NCBI RefSeq assembly: GCF_018304965.1
Contig: NZ_JAGQED010000006.1
Location: 1 to 64,000, forward strand
Length of the DNA: 64,000 bases
From: Collimonas antrihumi
GTDB taxonomy: Bacteria > Pseudomonadota > Gammaproteobacteria > Burkholderiales > Burkholderiaceae_D
Direction: 5' to 3'
The position numbers were made by a program, and so were the translations under genes. This document shows, piece after piece, positions 45,164 to 61,367 of the stretch. How positions within the stretch are numbered: the stretch's first letter is position 1; every line of letters starts with the position of its first letter. The notes under the pieces are model-generated. The model saw nothing but the letters and a program-made list of their open reading frames with translations, made no database searches and had not been told where the DNA came from.

Positions 45164-45538
45164 ATGGCACTTGACAAAGACGCAATCCTGGACGCAGTTG
45201 GCGCCCTGACCGTTTTGGAATTGAATGACCTGGTAAAGGCATTTGAAGAGAAGTTTGGCGTTTCCGCAGCTGCTGTTGCAGTTGCTGGCGGCGCAGGCGG
45301 CGGCGCTGCTGCTGCTGCTGAAGAGCAAACCGAGTTCACCGTTATGCTCAAAGGCATCGGCGCGAACAAGGTTGGCGTAATTAAGGCAGTTCGCGAAATC
45401 ACCGGTCTGGGCTTGAAAGAAGCTAAAGACCTGGTTGACGGCGCACCGAAGGCAGTTAAAGAAGGCGTTTCGAAAGCCGACGCTGATGCAGCAGCCAAGA
45501 AATTGGTTGAAGCCGGCGCAGAAGCTGAAATCAAGTAA
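45164..45538 (+). CDS. rplL: 50S ribosomal protein L7/L12
   Basis: A 124-aa stalk protein, present in several copies per ribosome, recruiting GTPase factors. The N-terminal dimer domain ([20 protein letters not shown]), an Ala/Gly-rich hinge ([14 protein letters not shown]) and the C-terminal domain with [20 protein letters not shown] are complete. AGGAG precedes the ATG. Confidence 0.99.
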   Translation: MALDKDAILDAVGALTVLELNDLVKAFEEKFGVSAAAVAVAGGAGGGAAAAAEEQTEFTVMLKGIGANKVGVIKAVREITGLGLKEAKDLVDGAPKAVKEGVSKADADAAAKKLVEAGAEAEIK

Positions 45539-45551
45539 TTTCAGCTTTTTA

Positions 45552-45605
45552 GAGCGCATTAATTGCGCTGGAGTCAAAGTGCAGAACTCTCGAAAAGGAG
45601 AGTTC
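45552..45605 (+). terminator. rplL-rpoB intercistronic hairpins (candidate attenuator)
   Basis: Two hairpins follow rplL: AGCGCA-TTAAT-TGCGCT (about 45552-45568) and GAACTCTC-GAAAAG-GAGAGTTC (45584-45605). Neither has a clear T tract. In E. coli a partial terminator and RNase III site at this place lower rpoBC relative to ribosomal-protein mRNA; the same role is inferred. Downstream, an 11-bp unit (ATCATTACTAG) repeats near 45730-45755. Confidence 0.5.
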
Positions 45606-45830
45606 GGCTTTGGCTCCTTTGTCGTTTTCGATTTTGTTTAGCGCTTGTTGTTTTATTAAGCGTCCGTTGCCATCAAGCTCGAAGGGCTGAGACTTGAGGA
45701 ATTGTTGGTTAAGACAGTTCAACTTAGACCATTACTAGATCATTACTAGATCATTAGTTTTATCTACTTTGACTGAAAGATCCAGCGAATCCTGAATTCT
45801 CTATCCTTCCTGTCACTCACGGAGTGTTCA

Positions 45831-48800
45831 ATGCACTACTCATTTACTGAGAAGAAGCGTATTCGTAAATCTTTTGCGAAACGCGCTAACGTTCACCACG
45901 TTCCGTTCCTGCTGGCGACCCAGCTCGAGTCGTATCTTGGCTTTTTACAAGCAGACAAAGTACCGTCTCAACGTAAGAACGAGGGCCTGCAATCGGCTTT
46001 CACTTCTATTTTCCCTATCGTTTCGCACAATGGTTTTGCGCGTCTCGAGTTCCTGTCGTACGTTCTCGGTGATCCACCGTTTGACGTCAAGGAATGCCAA
46101 CAGCGCGGACTGACGTTCGCGTCGCCACTGCGTGCCAAGGTACGTCTGGTGATTCTTGATAAAGAATCGCCGACCAAGCCGGTCGTCAAGGAAATGAAAG
46201 AGCAAGAAGTTTACATGGGCGAATTGCCGCTCATGACAACTACCGGCTCGTTCGTGATCAACGGCACCGAGCGCGTTATCGTATCGCAGCTGCATCGCTC
46301 ACCGGGCGTGTTCTTTGAACATGACCGCGGCAAGACGCATTCGTCCGGTAAGTTGCTGTTCTCGGCACGTATCATTCCTTACCGTGGTTCATGGCTCGAC
46401 TTCGAGTTCGATCCGAAAGACATCCTGTTCTTCCGCGTCGACCGTCGCCGCAAGATGCCAGTCACGATCCTGCTGAAAGCAATCGGCATGTCGGTCGAGC
46501 AGATCCTGGCTAACTTCTTCGTATTCGACAACTTTGCGTTGCGTAACGAAGGCGCCGAGATGGAATTCGTCGCAGAACGCCTGCGCGGTGAAGTCGCGCG
46601 TTTCGACATCACCGACAAATCGGGCAAGGTCCTGGTCGCTAAAGACAAGCGTATCAACTCCAAGCACGTGCGTGACGTTGAAGCTGCCGGCATCAAGCAT
46701 ATCTCGGTACCGGAAGACTATCTGCTGGGCCGCGTCCTGGCGCGCAACATCGTTGACGGCGACACTGGCGAAGTGGTTGCCAACGCCAACGACGAGTTGA
46801 CTGAAGAGTTGCTGGCCAAGCTGCGCGAAGCAGACGTTACCGATATCCAGACTCTGTACACCAACGATCTGGACCAAGGTAGCTACATCTCGCAAACTCT
46901 GCGTAGCGATGACACCAACGACCAGATGGCTGCCCGCGTTGCGATCTATCGCATGATGCGTCCTGGCGAACCGCCAACCGAAGATTCGGTTGAAGCGCTG
47001 TTCAACGGCCTGTTCTACAACGCCGATCGTTACGATCTGTCGGCTGTCGGCCGCATGAAGTTCAACCGCCGTATCGGCCGCGATGAACTGACTGGCGCCA
47101 TGACGCTGTCGAACGAAGACGTGCTGGCTGTGATCAAGATCCTGGTTGAATTGCGTAACGGCCGCGGCGAAGTGGACGATATCGATCACTTGGGTAACCG
47201 TCGTGTGCGTTGTGTCGGCGAACTCGCCGAGAACCAATTCCGTGCCGGTCTGGTGCGGGTTGAGCGCGCAGTCAAGGAACGTCTCGGCCAAGCCGAAGCG
47301 GACAACCTGATGCCGCATGACCTGATCAATTCCAAGCCGATTTCGGCTGCTATCCGTGAATTCTTCGGTTCGTCGCAGTTGTCGCAGTTTATGGACCAAA
47401 CCAATCCGCTGTCGGAAATCACCCACAAGCGCCGTGTATCGGCACTTGGACCGGGCGGTTTGACCCGTGAGCGTGCCGGCTTTGAAGTCCGCGACGTGCA
47501 TCCGACCCATTACGGCCGCGTTTGCCCGATCGAAACACCGGAAGGCCCGAACATTGGTCTGATCAACTCGCTGGCTTTGTATGCTCGCCTGAACGAATAC
47601 GGTTTCCTCGAGACACCGTACCGCAAGGTTGAAGACAGCAAGGTTACCGACCAGATCGATTATCTGTCGGCTATTGAAGAAGGTCGCTACATCATCGCCC
47701 AGGCGAATGCGACTATCGACAAGTCCCTGAAATTGTCCGATGAACTGGTTTCTGCACGTGAAGCCGGCGAAACAATCCTGGTCTCGCCAGAACGCGTCCA
47801 GTATATGGACGTGGCGCCAGGCCAGGTGGTTTCGGTTGCCGCTTCGCTGATCCCGTTCCTCGAACACGATGATGCGAACCGTGCGTTGATGGGTGCCAAC
47901 ATGCAACGTCAGGCAGTTCCTTGCTTGCGTCCAGAGAAGGCATTGGTCGGTACCGGTATCGAACGTACCGTGGCTGTCGACTCGGGTACCACCGTGCAGG
48001 CACTGCGTGGCGGTATCGTCGATTACGTCGATGCGGGCCGTGTCGTTATTCGTGTGAATGACGAAGAAGCGACTGCCGGCGAAGTCGGTGTCGATATCTA
48101 CAACCTGATCAAGTACACACGTTCGAACCAGAACACCAACATCAACCAACGGCCAATCGTGCAAGTTGGTGACCGCGTCGCCAAGCATGACGTGATCGCC
48201 GATGGCGCATCGACCGATCTGGGCGAGCTGGCGTTGGGTCAGAACATGCTGGTGGCGTTTATGCCATGGAACGGTTACAACTTCGAAGATTCGATTTTGA
48301 TCTCCGAAAAAGTCGTGGCTGACGATCGCTACACTTCGATCCATATCGAAGAGTTGTCGGTGGTTGCACGTGACACCAAGCTGGGCGCTGAAGAAATCAC
48401 CCGCGACATCTCCAACCTGGCCGAAAATCAGTTGGCGCGTCTGGATGAATCCGGCATCGTCTACATCGGTGCTGAAGTTGAAGCCGGCGATACGCTGGTC
48501 GGTAAGGTGACACCTAAGGGTGAAACCCAGCTGACACCTGAAGAAAAGCTGCTGCGCGCGATCTTCGGTGAAAAAGCATCGGACGTAAAAGATACATCGC
48601 TGCGCGTGCCTTCGGGCATGGTCGGTACGGTGATCGATGTGCAAGTGTTTACCCGCGAAGGCATCCAACGCGACAAACGTGCACAACAGATTATCGACGA
48701 CGAACTGCAACGCTATCGCCTGGACCTGAACGACCAGTTGCGGATTGTTGAAGGCGATGCCTTCGAGCGTCTGGAACGTATGTTGATCGGCAAGGTTGTC

Positions 48801-49937
48801 AACGGTGGTCCGAAGAAATTGGCCAAGGGCGCCAAGCTGACCAAGGAATACCTGGCAGACCTGGACAAATACCACTGGTTCGATATTCGTCCTGCGGATG
48901 ACGATGCTGCCGTGGCACTGGAAGCGATCAAGGAATCGATCGCCGAGAAGCGCCACCAGTTCGATCTGGCATTTGAAGAAAAGCGCAAAAAGCTGACCCA
49001 GGGCGATGAGCTGCAGCCTGGCGTACAAAAAATGGTCAAGGTTTACCTGGCTGTCAAGCGCCGTCTGCAACCAGGCGACAAGATGGCCGGTCGTCACGGT
49101 AACAAGGGTGTGGTTTCGCGCATTCTGCCGATCGAAGACATGCCGCACATGGCTGACGGTACACCAGCAGATATCGTGCTGAACCCGTTGGGCGTTCCAT
49201 CGCGGATGAACATCGGTCAGGTTCTGGAAGTGCATCTGGGCTGGGCTGCCAAGGGTCTGGGTCTGCGTATCGGCGAAATGCTGAAGGCGCAAACCAAGAT
49301 TGCCGAGCTGCGCAAGTTCCTGAACACGATCTACAACGAATCGGGCAAGACGGAAGATCTGGACGGCTTGAGCGATGACGAAATCTTGCATCTGGCGGAT
49401 AACCTGAAGCAGGGTGTGCCATTCGCTACACCAGTGTTCGACGGTGCGCACGAAGAAGAAATTCGTCGCATGCTGGATCTGGCATACCCGGAGGCAATCG
49501 CCAAGCAGCTCGGCATGACGCCATCGAAGAACCAGGTCACGATGTATGACGGCCGTACCGGTGAAGCCTTCGAGCGTAACGTCACGGTCGGCTACATGCA
49601 TTACCTGAAACTGCACCATCTGGTCGATGACAAGATGCATGCACGTTCCACCGGCCCTTACTCGCTGGTTACTCAGCAGCCGCTGGGTGGTAAAGCGCAG
49701 TTCGGTGGCCAGCGTTTCGGTGAGATGGAAGTTTGGGCATTGGAAGCTTACGGTGCGTCGTACGTGCTGCAAGAAATGCTGACAGTGAAGTCGGATGACG
49801 TAAACGGCCGTACCAAAGTGTATGAAAACCTGGTCAAGGGTGACCATGTAATCGATGCTGGCATGCCGGAATCCTTCAACGTGTTGTTGAAAGAAATCCG
49901 CTCGCTGGGTATCGACATGGACCTCGACCGCGAGTAA
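45831..49937 (+). CDS. rpoB: DNA-directed RNA polymerase subunit beta
   Basis: A 1368-aa catalytic subunit. The rifampicin-binding region is seen as [20 protein letters not shown] then [20 protein letters not shown], wild-type in the usual resistance positions. [19 protein letters not shown] (conserved C-terminal region) and the final [19 protein letters not shown] and [10 protein letters not shown] are present. The full-length reading frame starts [18 protein letters not shown]. It is followed 147 bp later by rpoC with a dispersed repeat in the gap. Confidence 0.99.
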   Translation: MHYSFTEKKRIRKSFAKRANVHHVPFLLATQLESYLGFLQADKVPSQRKNEGLQSAFTSIFPIVSHNGFARLEFLSYVLGDPPFDVKECQQRGLTFASPLRAKVRLVILDKESPTKPVVKEMKEQEVYMGELPLMTTTGSFVINGTERVIVSQLHRSPGVFFEHDRGKTHSSGKLLFSARIIPYRGSWLDFEFDPKDILFFRVDRRRKMPVTILLKAIGMSVEQILANFFVFDNFALRNEGAEMEFVAERLRGEVARFDITDKSGKVLVAKDKRINSKHVRDVEAAGIKHISVPEDYLLGRVLARNIVDGDTGEVVANANDELTEELLAKLREADVTDIQTLYTNDLDQGSYISQTLRSDDTNDQMAARVAIYRMMRPGEPPTEDSVEALFNGLFYNADRYDLSAVGRMKFNRRIGRDELTGAMTLSNEDVLAVIKILVELRNGRGEVDDIDHLGNRRVRCVGELAENQFRAGLVRVERAVKERLGQAEADNLMPHDLINSKPISAAIREFFGSSQLSQFMDQTNPLSEITHKRRVSALGPGGLTRERAGFEVRDVHPTHYGRVCPIETPEGPNIGLINSLALYARLNEYGFLETPYRKVEDSKVTDQIDYLSAIEEGRYIIAQANATIDKSLKLSDELVSAREAGETILVSPERVQYMDVAPGQVVSVAASLIPFLEHDDANRALMGANMQRQAVPCLRPEKALVGTGIERTVAVDSGTTVQALRGGIVDYVDAGRVVIRVNDEEATAGEVGVDIYNLIKYTRSNQNTNINQRPIVQVGDRVAKHDVIADGASTDLGELALGQNMLVAFMPWNGYNFEDSILISEKVVADDRYTSIHIEELSVVARDTKLGAEEITRDISNLAENQLARLDESGIVYIGAEVEAGDTLVGKVTPKGETQLTPEEKLLRAIFGEKASDVKDTSLRVPSGMVGTVIDVQVFTREGIQRDKRAQQIIDDELQRYRLDLNDQLRIVEGDAFERLERMLIGKVVNGGPKKLAKGAKLTKEYLADLDKYHWFDIRPADDDAAVALEAIKESIAEKRHQFDLAFEEKRKKLTQGDELQPGVQKMVKVYLAVKRRLQPGDKMAGRHGNKGVVSRILPIEDMPHMADGTPADIVLNPLGVPSRMNIGQVLEVHLGWAAKGLGLRIGEMLKAQTKIAELRKFLNTIYNESGKTEDLDGLSDDEILHLADNLKQGVPFATPVFDGAHEEEIRRMLDLAYPEAIAKQLGMTPSKNQVTMYDGRTGEAFERNVTVGYMHYLKLHHLVDDKMHARSTGPYSLVTQQPLGGKAQFGGQRFGEMEVWALEAYGASYVLQEMLTVKSDDVNGRTKVYENLVKGDHVIDAGMPESFNVLLKEIRSLGIDMDLDRE

Positions 49938-49952
49938 TCCGAGTACAGAGAA

Positions 49953-50035
49953 GTAGGGTGGGCAGATTTTCTGCCCACGCTGAATCGGCTCCCTTAAAGA
50001 GCAACGTTCCGCGTGGACACTGGTGCCCACCTTAC
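49953..50035. repeat. Dispersed inverted-repeat element, copy 3, between rpoB and rpoC
   Basis: Starts GTAGGGTGGGCAGATTTTCT and ends GGTGCCCACCTTAC, with inner arms CTGCCCACGCTGAAT and GCGTGGACA. It closely matches copy 1, including the TTCCGCGTGG segment. It occupies most of the 147-bp rpoB-rpoC gap. Confidence 0.85.
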
Positions 50036-50084
50036 GCAGCAACAGTAAAGAATCTTAGTTTCTTCACGCCAACTGGAGTGATAC

Positions 50085-54323
<4,239 letters not shown>

Positions 54324-54345
54324 TCCTTTAGTTGGGTAAGTAAGC

Positions 54346-54384
54346 AAAACGGCAGTGGATGAGAAATCATCCACTGCCGTTTTT
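54346..54384 (+). terminator. Rho-independent terminator of rpoBC
   Basis: AAAACGGCAGTGGATGA, loop GAAA, then TCATCCACTGCCGTTTTT: a 17-bp stem followed by a T tract, 22 bp after the rpoC stop. It closes the operon before the accessory genes. Positions 54385-54581 are AT-rich and carry no gene. Confidence 0.95.
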
Positions 54385-54581
54385 ATTTGTGCGAATCATA
54401 TGAACACGTATCTTGAATGTGATTTTGGTACGTCTGAATTAATTCTTTGGCAGGTTTCAAAGAGCGGCTTTTAGGGCATGTCTTAGAAGATTGCCTGCAA
54501 AATCTACTAATGCAATATCGTTTTTAGTTACAATTGAATGTCAATTAAATAACTAAATGACGAAGGAATTGGATAAGCAAT

Positions 54582-55004
54582 GTGTATAGTTTCGGAATTC
54601 ATCAAAACCTTACCCCGCCACAGCTCTTTTTACTGATCACGGTGGATGAGACGTGCAAAGAGTTGGGTATCGAGGACGCGGGAGGTGTAGCGATGGTTCT
54701 TTTGGGGCAACCAATTATCAAGACGCGAGGAAAATTTGCAGGGGCTGTCAAAGGCACTTCTGTGGCTTCTATTATTTCGCGCCGTGCCCTTCCGTTTCAA
54801 CTTAAGCATAGAATCCTTCCAACCGTTACGTCCTTTAAAAGTCTCATGTTTTTGCGAATCAAATTCACTAAAAACCTCGGGGCGTTTGTCGGCAGGGCAG
54901 TTCCAGGGGTGGGGTGGGTGATACTTGGTACAGACGTTTCGAAAATCTTGTACCGCTCCGTGATGTTATATCAGCAGATGGTCAGTCCTAAGGATAGGAT
55001 CTGA
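54582..55004 (+). CDS. Hypothetical protein paired with a DUF1493 gene
   Basis: A 140-aa protein starting at a GTG (54582). The N-terminal third is soluble (LTPPQLFLLITVDETCKELG). A basic segment follows (SIISRRALPFQLKHRILPTV), then a glycine-rich hydrophobic stretch (NLGAFVGRAVPGVGWVILGT) that could enter a membrane. I recall similar proteins next to DUF1493 genes in enterobacteria, but no function is established. It lies immediately upstream of the DUF1493 gene (1-bp gap). Base composition is more AT-rich than the flanking core genes, suggesting acquisition. Confidence 0.65.
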   Translation: MYSFGIHQNLTPPQLFLLITVDETCKELGIEDAGGVAMVLLGQPIIKTRGKFAGAVKGTSVASIISRRALPFQLKHRILPTVTSFKSLMFLRIKFTKNLGAFVGRAVPGVGWVILGTDVSKILYRSVMLYQQMVSPKDRI

Positions 55005-55005
55005 A

Positions 55006-55362
55006 ATGGCACAATCCGCTGCGGCTTGGGATGGACTGGTTACATTTCTTGTCGCGAAAATTGGTAAGCCATTGTTCGGACGGGATGAGATCACGAGAGA
55101 TCAAGATCTTTATCATGATCTTGATCTTGAACCGCAAGCAATTGACGAGCTGATGAAAGATTTTGCACTTCGTTTCCAGGTGGATATCTCCGAATTTGAT
55201 TTGCAATACTACTACCCTCTTTTCGGGGCTGGGCATCTTGAATTTCTAAAATGCCTTATGGCATCACCGATCTCAGCATCAGCGAGAGAGCGGTTGGGAG
55301 GGCGGATGATCACCATCGGCATGCTTGAAGATGCAATGAAGATCAATAAATGGACACGCTAG
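55006..55362 (+). CDS. DUF1493 family protein
   Basis: A 118-aa acidic protein. The segment RDEITRDQDLYHDLDLEPQA then IDELMKDFALRFQVDISEFD resembles an acyl-carrier-protein-like fold, as described for DUF1493, and no phosphopantetheine serine motif (DSL) is evident. A tight pair with the preceding gene suggests the two act together. It is convergent with and overlaps the end of the antitoxin remnant by 4 bp. Function unknown. Confidence 0.8.
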   Translation: MAQSAAAWDGLVTFLVAKIGKPLFGRDEITRDQDLYHDLDLEPQAIDELMKDFALRFQVDISEFDLQYYYPLFGAGHLEFLKCLMASPISASARERLGGRMITIGMLEDAMKINKWTR

Positions 55363-55628
55363 TTCGGTAGAATGTCTAATTGCTTGAACAGGTCGGATGC
55401 GGTGAGAGCCTGGAATATATCTTCACCCTTGCGCCCGTTGAGTATCGTCTCAGCCGTCAGCATGTTTGGCGTCTCGTAGCTGGTGACGTGGGGGCGCATA
55501 AGGTCGCGAATGCTCTGGGCAGCAGAGCGACGGCGAACTGCAGCGACAGCCCTGAATTGGTAACATCGTTCCTGCTCCATATTGATCGGCATTTGCGCCC
55601 CCTTGTCCATGTAAAGCTCCTCCGTCAT
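55359..55628 (-). pseudogene. RelB/DinJ-type antitoxin remnant
   Basis: An 89-codon frame whose C-terminal half (TPNMLTAETILNGRKGEDIF then ALTASDLFKQLDI) resembles the end of plasmid- and phage-borne RelB/DinJ antitoxins (TPNALTAETL...GEDI...DAADLFKQLGI). The N-terminal DNA-binding half is degenerate and partly unlike the family. No toxin gene follows; the downstream side is occupied by the DUF1493 gene. It may still be expressed, but it looks like an orphan, decaying antitoxin. Confidence 0.55.
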
Positions 55629-55694
55629 ATTAGCGACATTCGGCCGACGCCATATTCATATAACGCAAATTTAGCCCGAAACTTATGCAGTTAA

Positions 55695-55726
55695 GTAGGG
55701 TGGGCACAAATGCAGGCTCACCTTAC
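55695..55726. repeat. Dispersed inverted-repeat element, copy 4 (short)
   Basis: GTAGGGTGGGCACAAATGCA followed by GGCTCACCTTAC: both outer arms are present but the inner part is deleted. It lies between the antitoxin remnant and the phosphoethanolamine transferase gene. Confidence 0.7.
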
Positions 55727-55807
55727 GCGGAGATTTACTGGGGGGCTCTTGACTGAACCGGACTACATTTATGGTCTTTATTGTTTCGTGCCCTAAACAT
55801 CGAATGC

Positions 55808-57607
55808 TTAATCCCGCTGTTGCTTCAACGGCTTGCCATTGTCGATCACTTCCCTGCAGTCACCCTTGAACGTAGAGTTGTCGTAGTCGGTCCAGCCGTA
55901 GCTGTCGACATAGCGCTTGTGCGGCCGCAGCTTGCTGCTAAGGAAGCTCCATTCCAGGTGCTCGTCGGGATAGCGGATGTCGGCCAGGTCGAGCAACGAG
56001 TGGAAGACGTTTTCGGTCGTCATCCGCGTGCGTTTATGGCGCAGCAGTTGCTCCACCTTGTCCGGATAGGTTTGCTTGTACAAATCGGAATACCACATCA
56101 GGGCCGGTATGTGGAACTCGAACTGGGTGTTGTGGCCGTGGAAGGCGATCTTGCAGCTGCCGTCGTACAGCGTCTGGCCGTGATCGGAGAAGTACATCAT
56201 CGCGCTCAACTGCTTCGAATCCCTGAGCGTATCTATTACCTGTGACAGGAACCAGTCCACATACCGTATAGAACTGTCGTAACTGTTGTTCAGCGCCGCC
56301 TTGTTCGCCAGGTTGGTGTAGGCAGGGTGTTCAATACCGAACAGCGACGGTTGCCATTTGTCGAATTCCTGTGGATAGCGGTGGCTGTAGTTCCAATGGT
56401 TGCCCAGCGTGTGCAGCACGATCAGCTTCTTGGTGGCGGGATCGGCCATCGCTTTCTGCAGTTGCGGCAGCAGGATGGCATCCAGGTTGGAGGTATCCGT
56501 GAAACCACCCAGGTTGAGGAACTGCACCACGTCCGCTTCATTGGCGAAGACCGACACCGGCGTATCGAATTTGCCGTACGACATCTGGTTCGAAATCCAG
56601 TAAGTCTTGAATCCTGCTTCCTTGTAGGCGGAGATAAAGGATTTTTCGGCGAAACCGGCTTTCAGGCTATCCGTAGCCGGCTTGCGCGACACCATGACCG
56701 GTACCGATAGCCGGGTCGCCGAAACCGACGTGATGACATCTGAAAAACTGACCAGGTTGCTCTCTTTGCTCAGCAGGGGATTGGTGTCACGTTGATAACC
56801 ATTCAAGCTCCAGCGATCATAGCGGGAAGACTCGCCGATGACCATAACGACAATTTGCGGTGTATTTTGCTGGCTGACCTGATGGGCGCCAAAATGAAAT
56901 TCGCGGTTCTTGTGTGCAAGTTCGTCCAGGTATTCCCGTTCTTTCCAGAAATCGTAACCGCGCACCGCCAGGCCGAACGGCCAGGTGCGGCTGACCGGAT
57001 CCGCTTCCAGCGGTGTCGCCGCCCATGTGGGAAGTTTGCCGAAATGCATGCCTTGGGAAGCGGGCAGGGAAGCCGTCTTGTTGCTCGCACTAGCCGCAGG
57101 CGTAGCTTGGATGCCGATCTGCTGCCCATACAACCAAACGCATAAGCCGACAGTAAGCACTAACCAGCCAAACCAGCGCGAAGGTCCTTCCAGGTCAAGA
57201 TCGCGGGTGCGACTGGCTGCCAGCCAGCTTAGCGCCCACCACAGGATGACCAGGGCAAGGATCAGCGCCAGCCACCAGATCTTGTTCCCGAGGAACTCCA
57301 TAGCTTCGCCTGGACTGGTTTCGGCGATGATGCCGAGGTGATGGGTGGAAATACCCTGGCCGTAAAACTTGCGCAGATAGATCTCTGTGGGTAAGGCAAA
57401 AAAGGCCGGGAACAGCAGCCAGTGAAACCAGGCAGGACGTTTGAAGATGGACCAGATGACCAGCCAGAGTGCAATTTCCGTGACAATGATCCGGATCGGG
57501 TGATCGATCGTCTGGCCAAAGAGCAGCGGCACGAAGGGAACCAGGGACAAGGCAAGGTAGGTAACCAGCACGAACAGGTTATTGCGGCGAAACAGGGCTG
57601 GCATCAT
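55808..57607 (-). CDS. Phosphoethanolamine transferase (EptA/CptA-like)
   Basis: A 599-aa inner-membrane enzyme of the sulfatase fold. About five N-terminal transmembrane helices occupy residues 8-165. The periplasmic domain has VVMVIGESSRYDRWSLNGYQ (metal-binding Glu259) and the acceptor motif SATRLSVPVMVSR, with Thr298 as likely phosphoethanolamine-carrying residue. SAMMYFSDHGQTLYDG and AFHGHNTQFEFHIPALMWYS supply further metal ligands. Such enzymes decorate lipid A or LPS core and can reduce polymyxin binding. The start is uncertain: two ATGs at 57607/57604, weak ribosome-binding site; a TTG at 57643 is possible. Confidence 0.9.
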   Translation of the reverse strand: MMPALFRRNNLFVLVTYLALSLVPFVPLLFGQTIDHPIRIIVTEIALWLVIWSIFKRPAWFHWLLFPAFFALPTEIYLRKFYGQGISTHHLGIIAETSPGEAMEFLGNKIWWLALILALVILWWALSWLAASRTRDLDLEGPSRWFGWLVLTVGLCVWLYGQQIGIQATPAASASNKTASLPASQGMHFGKLPTWAATPLEADPVSRTWPFGLAVRGYDFWKEREYLDELAHKNREFHFGAHQVSQQNTPQIVVMVIGESSRYDRWSLNGYQRDTNPLLSKESNLVSFSDVITSVSATRLSVPVMVSRKPATDSLKAGFAEKSFISAYKEAGFKTYWISNQMSYGKFDTPVSVFANEADVVQFLNLGGFTDTSNLDAILLPQLQKAMADPATKKLIVLHTLGNHWNYSHRYPQEFDKWQPSLFGIEHPAYTNLANKAALNNSYDSSIRYVDWFLSQVIDTLRDSKQLSAMMYFSDHGQTLYDGSCKIAFHGHNTQFEFHIPALMWYSDLYKQTYPDKVEQLLRHKRTRMTTENVFHSLLDLADIRYPDEHLEWSFLSSKLRPHKRYVDSYGWTDYDNSTFKGDCREVIDNGKPLKQQRD

Positions 57608-57979
57608 AGGTGAGAAAAATAGTCGAGCCTTATTATCCCGCAAAGCTGGTATCGGGAACCGGGGCGGGTGAGATATAGCGAGATATAGGCAACGCAGGCA
57701 ATAATAGTGTTTATTGTCAAATAAGCCATGTTCCGGTGCGGCGGCGGGGCTGTTGCAATCTGTTGCGTTTGTGTTGTGTTTACGGGCCGCGCATCCAAGA
57801 CAGCGGTTGACTGCCAGGCATCATAGGGATATACTCGCGGGTTCTCGATTGTAGGCTCTATGGGCCGAACGTTCTTTGGTCTGCTTCCGCTTTCTATAGC
57901 GCGTTTCTCCTCTACTGCCGAATGTCGAACTGCGCGAACGGTGCGCAAATTGTGCGGTTCCTAGCGCAAGTATCTGTCC

Positions 57980-58005
57980 AATCCCGGACAACCGATTTCG
58001 GGATT
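57980..58005 (+). promoter_or_regulatory. Hairpin in the rpsL leader
   Basis: AATCCCG (57980-57986) pairs with CGGGATT (57999-58005) across a 12-nt loop, 38 nt before the rpsL start and followed by GTTGTTATT. It may be an attenuator or leader structure of the str operon. The remaining 57608-57979 contains no convincing gene; the str promoter must lie here, but no consensus was clear. Confidence 0.35.
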
Positions 58006-58043
58006 GTTGTTATTAACGTCGTAATTTTGTTGGATATATAACG

Positions 58044-58427
58044 ATGCCAACCATCAATCAATTGATTCGCCAGCCGCGCGTTTCTGCGGTCGTAAAGAGC
58101 AAATCACCAGCGCTGGAAAACAGCCCGCAAAAACGCGGCGTTTGCACCCGCGTTTATACGACAACTCCAAAGAAGCCAAACTCGGCTCTGCGTAAAGTTG
58201 CCAAAGTTCGTCTGACCAACGGTTTCGAAGTCATTTCGTACATCGGCGGTGAAGGCCATAACCTGCAAGAACATAGTGTCGTGTTGTTGCGCGGCGGCCG
58301 TGTAAAAGACTTGCCGGGTGTGCGTTACCACATGGTTCGCGGTGCACTGGATACCCAGGGCGTCAAGGATCGTAAGCAAGCACGTTCGAAGTACGGTGCA
58401 AAGCGTGCTAAGGCTGCAAAGAAATAA
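58044..58427 (+). CDS. rpsL: 30S ribosomal protein S12
   Basis: A 127-aa decoding-centre protein. [40 protein letters not shown] (with the Lys of the streptomycin site in the TTPKKPNSA segment, wild type) and [20 protein letters not shown] are complete. First gene of the str operon (rpsL-rpsG-fusA-tuf). A short insertion near residue 23 makes it slightly longer than the E. coli protein. Confidence 0.99.
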   Translation: MPTINQLIRQPRVSAVVKSKSPALENSPQKRGVCTRVYTTTPKKPNSALRKVAKVRLTNGFEVISYIGGEGHNLQEHSVVLLRGGRVKDLPGVRYHMVRGALDTQGVKDRKQARSKYGAKRAKAAKK

Positions 58428-58564
58428 TAGTTTTCGTACGGCGTAAGCCAAGCGAATAAGTGTCGGTCCCCCATGGGCCGAGTAAGTGGGTAGCTATGAT
58501 GGCTGTCCGCGAGCGTGCAGAAACAAAAGATCTGCTGCTCAACTGAAGATTGAAAGGAATCGAA

Positions 58565-59035
58565 ATGCCACGTCGTCGTGAAGTCCCCAAGCGGGAGATT
58601 CTGCCGGATCCAAAATTCGGTAATGTTGATGTTGCGAAATTCGTCAACGTCCTGATGTTGTCCGGTAAGAAATCGGTCGCAGAAAACATCATTTACGGTG
58701 CCTTCGAGCACATTCAAGCCAAATCCGGCAAAGATCCGCTGGAAGTGTTTGCCCTTGCTATCAGCAACGCCAAACCATTGGTTGAAGTTAAGTCGCGTCG
58801 CGTTGGTGGTGCAAACTACCAGGTGCCAGTTGAAGTTCGTCCTGTCCGTCGTATGGCTTTGTCGATGCGTTGGTTGCGTGAAGCAGCTAACAAGCGCAGC
58901 GAAAAATCGATGCCGCAACGTCTGGGTGGCGAATTGCTGGAAGCCGCAGAAGGCCGCGGCGGCGCAATGAAAAAGCGTGACGAAGTTCACCGTATGGCAG
59001 AAGCGAACAAGGCGTTCTCGCACTTCCGCTTCTAA
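58565..59035 (+). CDS. rpsG: 30S ribosomal protein S7
   Basis: A 156-aa protein nucleating the 30S head. [40 protein letters not shown] and the C-terminal [15 protein letters not shown] are typical. The ATG at 58565 with AAGGA upstream is correct; an open frame from 58550 adds five residues without support. Confidence 0.99.
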   Translation: MPRRREVPKREILPDPKFGNVDVAKFVNVLMLSGKKSVAENIIYGAFEHIQAKSGKDPLEVFALAISNAKPLVEVKSRRVGGANYQVPVEVRPVRRMALSMRWLREAANKRSEKSMPQRLGGELLEAAEGRGGAMKKRDEVHRMAEANKAFSHFRF

Positions 59036-59159
59036 TAGACTGGGCAGCCGGCTCCCTGAATCGAGTCGCTGTCCGCATCTGAAATTTGTTCGAGCCGAGC
59101 GCATATTTTTATCAAAAATGGCGCTCGGTTTCGTGCATTAAAAGACTTAGGATTAAATC

Positions 59160-61265
<2,106 letters not shown>

Positions 61266-61275
61266 TCAAGTATCT

Positions 61276-61306
61276 AGCCCTTGCCCGCCACGAGCAGGCG
61301 AGGGCT
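61276..61306 (+). terminator. Hairpin between fusA and tuf copy 2
   Basis: AGCCCTTGCC (61276-61285) pairs with GGCGAGGGCT (61297-61306), one G-U pair, 11-nt loop. Followed by GAAAATG without a T tract, so it is more likely an attenuation or mRNA-processing site than a full terminator. Confidence 0.45.
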
Positions 61307-61367
61307 GAAAATGTTTAACTCATTGTTCATTGTTTAATGACATCGTTCTTTTTGAAGGAAGAATAAA

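Noticed and set aside
46389-50042. A 1217-aa open frame on the minus strand across rpoB
   Set aside because: Same reason: an antisense shadow of rpoB with biased composition; no recognisable motifs.
57604-57948. A 114-aa minus-strand ORF upstream of the phosphoethanolamine transferase
   Set aside because: Low-complexity composition, no domain, no ribosome-binding site, and it lies in the rpsL leader/promoter region; probably non-coding.
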